Assembly: GCF_948472415.1 (NCBI RefSeq)
Contig: NZ_OX419519.1
Location: 7,779,001-7,843,000, forward strand
Reading direction: 5' to 3'
Length of the DNA stretch: 64,000 nt
Source of the DNA: Kitasatospora fiedleri
GTDB lineage: Bacteria > Actinomycetota > Actinomycetes > Streptomycetales > Streptomycetaceae
A program made the position numbers and the translations under genes. Of the stretch, positions 46,334 to 63,896 are shown piece after piece. Numbering within the stretch: position 1 is the first letter of the stretch; each line of letters starts with the position of its first letter. Below the pieces are notes generated by a model that saw nothing but the letters and a program-made list of their open reading frames with translations, had not been told where the DNA came from and searched no databases.

Positions 46334-47278
46334 TCAGCCGTCTTCCCCGCGCAGCGCGGCGACAGCCCGGGCGGTGGCGGCGCCGATGGCGGCGTTGATC
46401 GCGGTCTCGTCCGAGCCCGGCCGGGAGCGGGTGAAGACGGCGGCGGCGTACCGGCGGCCGTCGGGGTGGGAGATCACGCCGACCTCGTTGCGGACCACGC
46501 CGAGCAGGCCGCCGCTCTTGGCCGCGACCCGCACCGGCGGCCGGAAGCCGCTCGCGATCCGGTGCCGGGTCAGCTGATGGCCCATCAGGGTGCGCACCCG
46601 GGCGCACGCGGCGGCCGGTCCGGCCCGGTCGGTCCAGATCAGCCGCAGCAGTTCGGCCATGTTGCGCGGGGTGGTCCGGGTCCCCCGGGACGGGTCGAGC
46701 GCGCGGGCGGTCGGCAGCAGCTCCTCGGCCCGGGCCGACTCGGCCGCCGACGCCCGCTCCCCCCAGGCCACCGCGTCCGCCCAGCCGGTGCGGCCCAGGT
46801 CCCGGCCGATGGAGTCGAGCATGGTCCGCAGGTCGGACTCCAGCACGGTGCCGGTCAGTCCGAGCCGTTCGGCGGTCGCGTTCACGGCGGCGACGCCGAT
46901 CCGCCGCAGCAGCACGTCGGTGGTGTGGTTGTCGCTGATGGTGAGCATCAGGACGACCATGTCCCGCCAGGAGAGCACCACGTCGTCCTCGAACAGCGAG
47001 GTCCCGGTCGGGCCGGGGGTCCGGTCGGCGGCGCTCAGCGTCACCCGTTCGCCCGGGTCCAGGCGGCCCTCGGCGAACCAGGTCTCCACCTCCAGGGCCA
47101 CCTGCACCTTGACCACCGAGGCCGGAACCGACGGCTCGTCGGCGCGGAAGCCGAACTCGCCGGAACCGGCTCCACGGAAGCCGGACTCGCCGTCGTCGTC
47201 CAGCGGTAGGACGCACAGCGCGCCCTCGCAGCCGGCCCGCTCAAAGATCCCCCGGATGTCGTCCGTCACGGCGCCCAT
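46334..47278 (-). CDS. Class A beta-lactamase-related serine hydrolase
   Basis: This 314-residue protein has the penicilloyl-serine fold. The SxxK motif is PASVVKVQVAL near residue 55, the SDN loop is LMLTISDNHTTDVLLRRI, and the KTG box is VAAKSGGLLGVVRNEVG with KSG. The omega-loop lacks the ExxLN of true class A beta-lactamases; that region reads ELLPTARALDPSRGTRTTPR, so the deacylating Glu166 equivalent is not evident. It may therefore be a DD-peptidase-like or other serine hydrolase and not a drug-resistance enzyme. No signal peptide is seen at the chosen ATG 47278; GTG 47269 is an alternative start. A single gene on the same strand as, and 71 bp downstream of, the aldo/keto reductase. No frameshift. 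Confidence 0.75.
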   Translation of the reverse strand: MGAVTDDIRGIFERAGCEGALCVLPLDDDGESGFRGAGSGEFGFRADEPSVPASVVKVQVALEVETWFAEGRLDPGERVTLSAADRTPGPTGTSLFEDDVVLSWRDMVVLMLTISDNHTTDVLLRRIGVAAVNATAERLGLTGTVLESDLRTMLDSIGRDLGRTGWADAVAWGERASAAESARAEELLPTARALDPSRGTRTTPRNMAELLRLIWTDRAGPAAACARVRTLMGHQLTRHRIASGFRPPVRVAAKSGGLLGVVRNEVGVISHPDGRRYAAAVFTRSRPGSDETAINAAIGAATARAVAALRGEDG

Positions 47279-47349
47279 CCTGCCGGCAGGGCTCCGGCAG
47301 GGCTCCGGCAGGACCTCAACAGGACCCCGGCAGGGCCCCGGCAGGGCGG

Positions 47350-48252
47350 TCACCGCCGGTGCAGCGCGTCCAGCCGGGCGAGTTCCGCCGCGGACAGCCG
47401 CAGGCCGCCGGCCGCGACGTTGGCCTCCAGGTGCGCGGGGTCGCCGGTGCCGGGGATGGCCAGCACGTGCGGGCCGCGGTGCAGCGTCCAGGCGATCCGG
47501 ACCTGCGCGGGGGAGGCCCCGTGCGCCCGGGCGACCTCGACCACCTCCGGGTGCTCCTCGGCGCCCGCCCCGTACTGGCGGCCCGCGGCCGCGATCGCGT
47601 AGAACGGCACGAAGGCGACGCCCTGTTCGCGGCAGAGCTCGACGAGGGCGTCCTGCTCGGGCCGGACCCCGAGGCCGTACATGTTCTGCACACACACCAC
47701 CGGTGCGACGCTCTGCGCCTCGGCCAGTTGGTGAGGCTGGACGTTGGACAGGCCGAGGTGCCGGACCAGCCCGGCCGTCCGCAGCTCGGCCAGCGCGCCG
47801 AACCGCTCGGCGACCGAACCGTCGCCCACCACCCGGAGGTTCACCAGGTCCAGGTGGTCGCGGCCGAGCTGGCGCAGGTTCTCCTCCACCAGCCCGCGCA
47901 ACTGGTCCGGCCCGGCGTGCGGCAGCCACGCCCCCGACGGGTCCCGCGGCTGCCCGACCTTGGTGGCGATCACCAGGTCGTCGGGGTAGGGCGACAGCGC
48001 CCGGTTGATCAGTTCGTTGGCCGAGCGCAGCGGCGAGAAGTAGAAGGCCGCGGTGTCGAGGTGGTTCACGCCGAGCTCGACGGCCCGGCGCAGCACGCCG
48101 ACCGCCTGCCCGCGGTCGCGCGCGACCGCGCCGGGCACCAGGGCCGCGCCGGTCTGGGCCAGCCGCATCGCGCCGAAGCCGATCCGGTGGACCACGCGGT
48201 CGCCCAGCGTCCAGCTGCCCGCCGCGGCGGCGGTGATCGTCTGTGGGGTCAT
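47350..48252 (-). CDS. Aldo/keto reductase
   Basis: This 300-residue NADPH-dependent (beta/alpha)8 reductase begins MTPQTITAAAAGSWTLGDRV. Family marks are VHRIGFGAMRLAQTG, VELGVNHLDTAAFYFSPLRS (catalytic Asp and Tyr), DDLVIATKVGQPRDPSG (catalytic Lys), DHLDLVNLRVVGDGSVAERF, GLSNVQPHQLAEAQSVAPVV and HVLAIPGTGDPAHLEANVAA. The usual catalytic His in the LxLxxxH strand is replaced (DLVNLRVVG), as in the subgroup annotated as pyridoxal reductase-like or general AKR. It is divergent from an ArsR-type regulator 103 bp away with short tandem repeats in the gap, so that regulator may control it. The frame is intact and the length normal. Confidence 0.85.
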   Translation of the reverse strand: MTPQTITAAAAGSWTLGDRVVHRIGFGAMRLAQTGAALVPGAVARDRGQAVGVLRRAVELGVNHLDTAAFYFSPLRSANELINRALSPYPDDLVIATKVGQPRDPSGAWLPHAGPDQLRGLVEENLRQLGRDHLDLVNLRVVGDGSVAERFGALAELRTAGLVRHLGLSNVQPHQLAEAQSVAPVVCVQNMYGLGVRPEQDALVELCREQGVAFVPFYAIAAAGRQYGAGAEEHPEVVEVARAHGASPAQVRIAWTLHRGPHVLAIPGTGDPAHLEANVAAGGLRLSAAELARLDALHRR

Positions 48253-48310
48253 GCCGCCGATGATCGACCGGCGGCTACAGTGGCGGCCACTGATTCGGAC
48301 ATCCGCGAAT

Positions 48311-48352
48311 CCTCGGAGAGCGGTCCTCGGAGAGCGGTCCTCGGAGAGCAGG
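48311..48352. repeat. 14-bp tandem repeat in a divergent promoter
   Basis: CCTCGGAGAGCGGT occurs at 48311-48324 and 48325-48338 exactly, with a third copy (CCTCGGAGAGCAGG) at 48339-48352, directly before the regulator's GTG. Each copy carries a GGAGAG that could act as a ribosome site or as a repressor half-site. Confidence 0.7.
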
Positions 48353-48354
48353 AG

Positions 48355-49349
48355 GTGGCCGTCCTGGCCGAACTGGCCTTCCCGGCCCGCGACGTGGCGC
48401 GGGTGCGGTTCGCCGTCTCCCCGATGTGGCAGCTCACCACCGGCTACCGCCTGCTGGCCGCCGGCACCGCGGACCCGGTCCACCGGCGCTGGCTCGACCA
48501 GGTGCGCCCCCGGGTGGCCGCCGCCGCGCTCGACCGGGGCCGGCTCGCCGAACTGCTCCCGTCCGGCACCCCGTACGTGCCGGACTTCCTCAACCCCGCG
48601 CCCGCCGGCCCCGCCCCCGCCCTGGACGAGGAACTCGCGGCGATCGCCGCCACCCCGCCGAACGCGTCCGCGCCGACCTCGACCACCTCCGTCACCACCA
48701 GGGCCGCACCGGCCCCCGGACGCGCGCCCTGCACGCCGACCCGGCCGCCCGGCTGCCCGCGCTCCTCCGGGAGATCGCCGCCTTCTGGGAGACGGCCCTC
48801 GCCCCGTACTGGCCGCGCATCCGCGCCCTGCTGGACGCCGACGTCCTGCACCGCTCCCGGCAGGCCGCCCGGCACGGCACCGGACGGCTCCTCAACACCC
48901 TGCACCCGCAGCTCAGTTGGGACGACACCGCGCTCCGCCTGGACCGCCGGAGCCGGACCCTGGCCCGCCACACCGCGGGCGGCGGACTGCTCCTGATCCC
49001 CACCGCCTTCAAGGGCCCCGGCCTGTCCACCCGGATCGCCCCGCCCGATCCGCCCCAACTCGCCTACCGCGCCCACGGCGTCGGCCGCCTCTGGCAGCCC
49101 CGCACCGGCTCCGCCACCGAGGCACTCGCCGCCGTCCTGGGCCGGGCCCGCACCCTCCTGCTGGCCGAACTCGACGCCCCCGCCACCACCACCGAACTCG
49201 CCCACCGCACCGGCCTCTCCCCGGCCCACGTCTCGCAGAACCTCACCGCTCTGCGCGCGGCCGGCCTCGCCACCGCCCACCGCACCGGCCGCACCGTCCT
49301 GTACGCCCGCACCGCCGTCGCCGACGCACTGCTCGCCGCCGATCACTGA
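48355..49349 (+). CDS. ArsR-type winged-helix regulator with N-terminal domain (one frame break)
   Basis: This regulator of about 330 residues starts MAVLAELAFPARDVARVRFA, then SPMWQLTTGYRLLAAGTADP, and ends with an ArsR-like winged helix: LLLAELDAPATTTELAHRTG, LSPAHVSQNLTALRAAGLAT, HRTGRTVLYARTAVADALLA. Such DUF5937-type proteins with a long N-terminal region are common in streptomycetes. A frame break at about 48660 (CCGCCGAACGC to CCGCCCGAACGC) separates the two parts; the added C gives ATPPERVRADLDHL. The start is uncertain: GTG 48355 is almost touching its ribosome site, and the frame is open upstream through the tandem repeat. It is divergent from the aldo/keto reductase, its likely target. 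Confidence 0.7.
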
Positions 49350-49490
49350 CGAGCCGTCATATCCATTTCCCGCCAGGCGACTTGTTGCCCGGCTCGGCCG
49401 CGTGGAACGATGGCCGCTCCGCGCCGGACTCGGCGTCGGGGGGTCGGGTGGGCGTGGGGGCGCCCGCCCTCTGCGGTGGGGGAGTACACC

Positions 49491-50135
49491 ATGGCTCTGC
49501 AATTCGTCGGTCTGTTCGCGAACGACCCGGTCTACCAGGCGGCGCAGGCCCAGCTCACGCTCTGCGACCGGCCGGCCGCCCCGGCCGACGCGGCCTGGGG
49601 GCTGTGGCCGGCGCCCGCGGTGCTGGGCGCGACCCTGCTGGGAAAGCTGGCGAACGTGCCGGGCGCCAACGTCGTCGTGCGCGGCGCCCGGGGCCGGATG
49701 CCGGTCGGGGACACCCAGCTGATCGGGGTCCCGGCGGGCGGCCAGCAGCAGCACAACCTGACGGCCGAGACGGCCGGATCGCTGCGGACGTGGCTGGCGG
49801 CGAACCCCGGGGCGGCGCTCACCGTCGTGGTGAACGTGACCACCAGCCCCAGCACCACCTTCGCGGGGACGATCGTCGAGATCCTCAACCACGAACTGTC
49901 CGCGCACGCCGAGCCCTACGCCGACTTCCTGATCGCGGAGGCGGCCGCCGCCGGGACGGGCGTCCTGGACACGGCCGACCAGCAGCACCAGGCCCTGGCC
50001 GCCGGCAACCCCCGCTACCGGCTGATCGGGGCGGAGTACGTGACGACCCACCCGGCGGCCGACCAGGCGCCGCGCTACCGCACCCGGATGGCGCAGGACA
50101 CGGTGGCCAACGCGACCCTGCCGCCGGGCGTCTGA
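49491..50135 (+). CDS. Hypothetical protein, 214 aa, with a HExxxH motif
   Basis: I do not recognise a family. The ATG at 49491 follows GGGGGAG: MALQFVGLFANDPVYQAAQA. The middle reads NVVVRGARGRMPVGDTQLIG, QQQHNLTAETAGSLRTWLAA, then VVVNVTTSPSTTFAGTIVEI and LNHELSAHAEPYADFLIAEA, and the C-terminus TTHPAADQAPRYRTRMAQDT. The HELSAH segment in a helix is metal-site-like but has HExxxH spacing, not HExxH, so a protease call is not justified. No signal peptide. The frame is intact, and a strong 18-bp hairpin 23 bp after the stop ends the transcript. It separates the ArsR gene from the second NRPS cluster and is probably not part of it. Confidence 0.6.
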   Translation: MALQFVGLFANDPVYQAAQAQLTLCDRPAAPADAAWGLWPAPAVLGATLLGKLANVPGANVVVRGARGRMPVGDTQLIGVPAGGQQQHNLTAETAGSLRTWLAANPGAALTVVVNVTTSPSTTFAGTIVEILNHELSAHAEPYADFLIAEAAAAGTGVLDTADQQHQALAAGNPRYRLIGAEYVTTHPAADQAPRYRTRMAQDTVANATLPPGV

Positions 50136-50158
50136 CCGCGCGGCAGCCGACCGCGGCC

Positions 50159-50200
50159 GAAGTGGCGCCGGGCCCCGAGGAGGGGGCCCGGCGCCACTTC
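50159..50200 (+). terminator. Strong transcription terminator hairpin
   Basis: A perfect 18-bp stem, GAAGTGGCGCCGGGCCCC (50159-50176) and GGGGCCCGGCGCCACTTC (50183-50200), has a 6-nt loop GAGGAG. It starts 23 bp after the stop of the preceding gene and isolates it from the NRPS operon downstream. Confidence 0.88.
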
Positions 50201-50249
50201 GTCGTCCGCCCGGCGGCGGGCGGCCGAACGGGGCCGTACCGGGTCGGCG

Positions 50250-50318
50250 GCGGGTCGGCAGCCAGGTCCGTGGCGGGTCAGCGGCCGGGTCCGCAACGGG
50301 TCGGCAGCCGGGTCCGCA
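50250..50318. repeat. Three 23-bp imperfect tandem repeats
   Basis: The copies are 50250-50272, 50273-50295 and 50296-50318, each of the form (G/A)CGGGTC(G/A)GC(A/G)GCC(A/G)GGTCCG followed by two bases. They lie between the terminator and the promoter of the NRPS operon, in a 453-bp non-coding stretch (50136-50588). Confidence 0.65.
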
Positions 50319-50363
50319 GCAGCGTTCCGGTCGCCGGCCCGGTGACGTCCGGAAACGCGGAGG

Positions 50364-50405
50364 AGGTCCAGACCATTGACCGGGTGCCTCCTCGCTCCCT
50401 AGCAT
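50364..50405 (+). promoter_or_regulatory. Promoter with adjacent DasR/GntR-like palindrome, NRPS operon
   Basis: TTGACC (50376-50381) and TAGCAT (50400-50405), with an 18-bp spacer, resemble a vegetative actinomycete promoter. Immediately upstream, AGGTCCAGACCA (50364-50375) resembles the TGGTCTAGACCA-type operators of DasR and related GntR regulators. The ribosome site of the first NRPS gene is GGGGAG, eight bases before ATG 50589. Confidence 0.5.
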
Positions 50406-50588
50406 CCGCCCTGTCACAGCAGCCCCATTTCAGCCATCCCGGCCCGGACGTCCCGGCCCGGGTGGCCGGCGTACCCGCGTGCGGCCCCACCCGCCCGCGC
50501 CGCCGCCGAACGGGGCCGCCGGGACGGCCCTCGACGGCGGAGGGCCCCGCACCGCGCACCACGGAAAGACCAACGGGGAGCTCGATTC

Positions 50589-53500
50589 ATGCCTACCGGG
50601 AACACCGGACCGGAACCGGTGGCCGAAGCCACCGCCGTGCTGTCGGCGGGCCAGGAACGCCTCTGGTTCCTGGCCCAACTGGAGCCGGGGGACCCGTCCT
50701 ACAACATCCCGTACGTCCTGCGGCTCACCGGGCGGCTCGACCCGGCGGCGCTGCGGACCGCCCTCGACGCCGTCGTCGTCCGGCACGAGGCCCTGCGCTG
50801 CCGGTTCCCCGCCGCGGACGGGCGGCCCGCCGTGGTGGTCGAGCCGCCCGGGCCGGTCCGGCTCGATGCGCGCGACCTGCGGGGCGCCCCGGCGGGGGAG
50901 GCGCAGGCGGCGCTGGCCGAGCTGAGCAACACCGCCTTCGACCTGGCCGCCGACCCGCCGCTGCGCGCCGCGCTGCTGCGCACCGGGGACGAGGAGCACC
51001 TGCTGGCCCTGGTGCTGCACCACATCGCCGCCGACGGCTGGTCGCTCGGGCTGCTGCGCGCCGAACTCGCCGCGCACTACACCGCGCACCGGGAGGGCCG
51101 CAGCGCCGAACTCCCGCCCGCCCCCTCCTACCTGGCGCACGCCGCCGCCGAACGGGCCTGGCTGGACGGCCCCGAGGCGGCCCGGGCACTCGCCCACTGG
51201 CGCGAACGCCTGGCCGGAGCGCCCCCGCTGGAACTGCCCCTCGACCGGCCCCGGACCGGCGCGCCCAGCAGCGCCGGGGCCTACCACACCCGGGTGCTGC
51301 GCGGCCTGCGACCCGTCCTGGAGGCGTTCGCCCGGGCCCGCCGGGTGACGCCGTTCATGGTGCTCGCCGCCGCCTACCAGACCCTGCTGCACCGGTGCAC
51401 CGGACAGGACGACTTCTGCGTCGGGGTGCCCACCGCCGCCCGGGACACCGTGGAGAGCGAACGGATCGTCGGGTACTGCTCCTCGGCGCTCGTGCTGCGC
51501 GCCGACCTCTCCGGGGCGCCCACCTTCGACGCCCTGCTGCGCGCCGTCCGCAGCGACTGGACGCGCGCGCTGAGCCACCGGCGCATCCCCTTCGAACGGC
51601 TCCTCGACGAACTGGGCACCGACCGGGACCCGGACCGCGCGCCGGTCTTCCAGACCATGCTCACCGTGCACACCCACACCGGCGGCGAACTCGGCGAGGA
51701 GCCCTTCGCCGACCTGCGCTGCGCCGAGGCCGACGCCGGCCACACCGCCGCGAAGTCCGAACTCGGCCTGGACGTCCGACCGGACGGCGACGACCTGCAC
51801 GCCGTCTTCGGCCACCGCACCGACCTGCTGGACCCCGCGACGGCGGCGGCCCTCGCCGCCCGGTTCGAGACACTGCTGCGCGCCGCCCTCGCCGACCCGG
51901 ACACCCCGGTGCACCGGCTGCCGCTGCTGACCGACGCCGACCGCGCCCTGCTGGCCGACGGGGCCCGCGGGCCCGCGCTCCCGGCCGGACCGCCCACCGT
52001 CCTGGCCGCCGTCGACCTGGCCGCCCGTCAGGGCCCGGACGCCCCGGCGGTGGTCGGCCCGGACGGGACGCTCACCCGCGCCGGGCTCGCCGCCGCCTCC
52101 CGGGCGCTGGCCGCCCGGCTCGCCGCCCACGGCGTGCGCCGCGGCGACCTGGTCGCGCTCTGCCTGCCGCGCGGCCCGCGCGCCGTGACCGCGATGCTGG
52201 CGGCCTGGCGGCTGGGCGCCGGCTACCTCCCGCTGGACCCCGGCTACCCGCCGTCCCGGCTGGCGTTCATGCTCGCCGACAGCGGCGCCGCCGTGCTGCT
52301 CACCGAGGACGGCACCCTCCCGGACGGCGTGCGCGCCGACCTCCCGGTGCTCGCCGCCGACGGGCCGGACCCGCAGGACCGGGCCGCCCCCGAGGAGAGC
52401 CCGGCCACCCCGAGGACCCCGCCTACCTGATCTACACCTCCGGCTCCACCGGCACCCCCAAGGGCGTCCTCGTCCCGCACCGCGCCCTGGCCGCCCGGGT
52501 GGCCTGGATGCGCGACGGGTACGGCCTGACGGCCGACGACCGCGTCCTGCAGTACGCCACCCTGTCCTTCGACACCAGCGCCGAGGAGGTCTTCCCCGCG
52601 CTCGCCGCCGGCGCCGTCCTGGTCACCGCCCGCCCGGACGCCACCCTCCCCGACCAGCTCGCCGAGCCGTACTGCGCCGGCCTCACGGTGCTCGACCTGC
52701 CCACCCCGTACTGGCACCACCTGGTCGCCGACCTCGCCGAGACGCCCTGGCCGCCGGACCTGCGGCTGCTCGTGCTGGGCGCCGACCAGGTCCGCCCGGA
52801 GGCCGTCGCGGCCTGGCGGGCCCGGTTCGGGGAGCGCGTCCGACTGGTCAACTCCTACGGCCCCACCGAGACCGCGATCATCGCCACCACCGCCGAGCTG
52901 GGCCCCGCGGACGCGCACCGCCGCCCGCCGATCGGCCGCCCGGTCGGCGGCACCACGGTCGCCGTCCTCGACCGGCACGGCACCCCGGTGCCGCCCGGCA
53001 CCCCGGGCGAACTGGTCATCGGGGGAGCGGGGGTGACGGACGGCTACCTGGGCCGCCCCGGCGCCACCGCCCGCGCCTTCGTGCCCGACCCGGACGGCCC
53101 GCCCGGCGCCCGCCGCTACCGCACCGGCGACCTGGTGCGCCGCCTCCCGGACGGGACGCTGGAGTTCCTCGGCCGGATCGACGACCAGGTGAAGGTCCGC
53201 GGCTACCGGGTCGAACCCGGCGAGGTGGAGTCCGCGCTGCTCGCCCGCCCGGGCGTCGCCCAGGCCGCGGTGGTCGCGCACCGCGACACCCTGGCCGCCT
53301 ACGTGGTCGGCACCGGCCTCGACCCGGACGCGCTGCGCACCGCCCTCGCCCGGACGCTCCCCCCGCACGCCGTCCCCGGCGCGATCGTCCCGCTGGACGC
53401 CCTCCCGCTCACCCCCAACGGCAAACTCGACCGCCGCGCCCTGCCCGCCCCCGACGCCGTGGCCGGCGCCCGCCGCCGCCCGCCGCACGTGCCGCCGCGC

Positions 53501-53805
53501 ACCGAGGCGGAGGAACTGGTCGCCGACGTCTGGCAGGAGGTGCTGGGCGTGGCCGCCGTCGGCGCCCACGACGACTTCTTCGACCTCGGCGGCCACTCCC
53601 TGCTCGCCACCCGGGTCGTCGCCCGAATCCGCGCCGCGATCGACCTCGCCGTCCCGCTGCGCGCCCTGTTCACCCACCGCACCGCGGCCGCCTTCGCCGA
53701 GGCCGTCGAAGCCGCCCTGGTCGCCGAGATCGACAACCTGTCCGACGACGACGCCGCCCGGCTGCTCGCCGCCCCGGACGCCCCGGAAGGAGACCGGCTC
53801 CCGTC

Positions 53806-53809
<4 letters not shown>
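50589..53809 (+). CDS. NRPS module C-A-T, diamino-acid-like signature (one frame break)
   Basis: This one-module synthetase has about 1,073 residues. C domain (residues about 15-450): LSAGQERLWFLAQLEPGDPS, active site VLHHIAADGWSLG, RIPFERLLDELG. A domain (about 475-980): YLIYTSGSTGTPKGVLVPHR, FDTSAEEVFPALAAGA, LVNSYGPTETAIIATT, RYRTGDLVRR, NGKLDRRALP. T domain (about 990-1060): DDFFDLGGHSLLATR. The signature I read, D-T-E-D-V-G-S-I-I, is closest to codes reported for beta-lysine or other diamino acids; it is not a confident assignment. A frame break at about 52400, between A-domain motifs, is a one-base loss; with it fixed the protein continues GHPEDPAYLIYTSGST. The stop overlaps the next ATG (ATGA at 53806). 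A starting C domain means that it accepts an upstream acyl or peptidyl group. Confidence 0.87.
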
Positions 53810-59348
<5,539 letters not shown>

Positions 59349-59352
<4 letters not shown>

Positions 59353-60870
59353 GCACCGCCCCGCACACCCCCGCCACCCTGCCCGCGCTGCTCGCGCACC
59401 GGGCCGCCGCGCACGGCGAGCGCACCGCCGTCGTCTGCGGCGCGCAGCGGCTCGACTTCGCCGCCTGGCAGGCCCGTTCCGGGGCGCTGGCCGCCGCGCT
59501 GCGCGCCGAGGGCGTCCGGGACGGCGACCGGATCGGGCTCTGCTTCGGCACCGACCGCTGGGCGGAGTACGCCGTCGCGTTCCTCGCCGTGCTGCGGGCG
59601 GGCGCCGTCGCCGTGCCGCTCTCCGACCGGACCTCGCCCGCCGGGACGGCGCACGCCCTCACCGACGCCGGGGCCCGCCTCCTGCTGCACGCCGACGGCG
59701 GCCCCCGCCCGCCGGGCGTCCCGGACGGCGTCCGCACCCGCACCGAGGCCGCCGCCACCGCCCACCACCCCGCCGACCCCGCCGACCCCGGCCTCCCCGA
59801 ACCCGAGCCGGACGCCCCGGCGCAGATCCTGTACACCTCCGGCACGACCGGCACCCCCAAGGGCGTCACCGCCCGGCACGCCAACCTGGTCCACGGCTGC
59901 ACCCTCGACGAGCGCCGCCGCCCGCTGCGGCACTCCCGCACCTTCCTGCACGCCTTCCCGGTCGGCACCAACGCCGGGCAGACCATGCTGGTCAACGCGC
60001 TCAACGCGCACGCCGCCTGCGTCACCGCCCCCCAGTTCACCCCGGCCCGGTTCGTCCGGCTGATCGCCGAGCACGCGGTGGGCAGCGTGTTCCTCGTCCC
60101 CGCGACGGCCGTCGAACTGCTCGCCTCCCGGGCGCTGGCCGCCGCGGCCGAGCGCGGCGACCTGGACACCGTCCGGCTGGTCGGCTCCACCGCCGCCGCG
60201 CTGCCGCAGCCCGTCGCGCTCGCCCTCGACCGGGCGTTCGGCAAGGCCCAGGTCGTCAACTACTACACCTCGACCGAGGCGGCCCCCGCCCAGGTCACCC
60301 TGCTGTTCGACCCGGCCCGCCCGGACTCCCCGGGCCGCCCCGCCTCGCTCGCCGAGCTGCGCGTCACCGACGCCGACGGGCACCCCGTCGCGCCGGGGGA
60401 GCCCGGCGAGCTGTGGCTGCGCTCGCCCGCCGCCCCGCGCGCCTACCTGGGGAGCGGGACAGCGCGGTGTTCCGGGGCCGCTGGGTGCGGATGGGCGACC
60501 TGGGCCGGGTGGACGCCGACGGGTTCCTGCACCTGCTCGACCGGGAGCGCGACGTCGTCAAGTCCGGCGCCCACAAGGTCTCCACCCTCCAGGTCGAGAA
60601 CGCCCTGCACGCCCACCCGAAGGTCGCCGACGCCGCCGCGTTCGGCGTCCCGCACCCGGTGCTCGGCAGCGTCGTCGCCGCCGTCGTCGTCCCGGACGGC
60701 GAACTGACCGCGGCCGAGCTGCGCACCTTCCTGCTCGACCACCTCGCCGTCCACGAACTCCCCGCCACCGTGCACTTCCGCGCCACCCTGCCGCGCAACG
60801 AGGGCGGCAAGGTCCTCAAACGCGAACTGCGCCGCACCCTCACCACTCCGGACACCCCCGAGGCCACGCC

Positions 60871-60874
<4 letters not shown>
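59349..60874 (+). CDS. AMP-dependent acyl/carboxylate ligase (one frame break)
   Basis: This stand-alone adenylate-forming enzyme of about 509 residues starts MSTAPHTPATLPALLAHRAA. Motifs: QILYTSGTTGTPKGVTARHA (A3), VVNYYTSTEAAPAQVTLL (A5), WVRMGDLGRVDADGFLHLLD (A7), RERDVVKSGAHKVSTLQVEN (A8) and LPRNEGGKVLKREL with the catalytic Lys (A10). It has no carrier domain, so it should load a CoA, a carrier protein or an NRPS in trans. Its place inside the NRPS operon (ATGA overlaps on both sides) suggests that it activates the acyl cap or an unusual building block. The substrate cannot be read; it lacks the marks of DHB/salicylate ligases. A frame break near 60452 (CTGGGGAGCGG to CTGGGGGAGCGG) is a one-G loss. 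The overlap with the upstream stop supports ATG 59349. Confidence 0.83.

Positions 60875-63892
<3,018 letters not shown>

Positions 63893-63896
<4 letters not shown>

Noticed and set aside
49900..49940. Zinc protease call for the 49491-50135 protein
   Set aside because: The motif is HELSAH, with one residue too many for HExxH, and no other metalloprotease feature is visible.
50340..50588. Iron box (IdeR/DmdR) upstream of the second NRPS operon
   Set aside because: I looked for a TTAGGTTAGGCTAACC-like palindrome because Ser-TE NRPSs occur in siderophore clusters, and found none.
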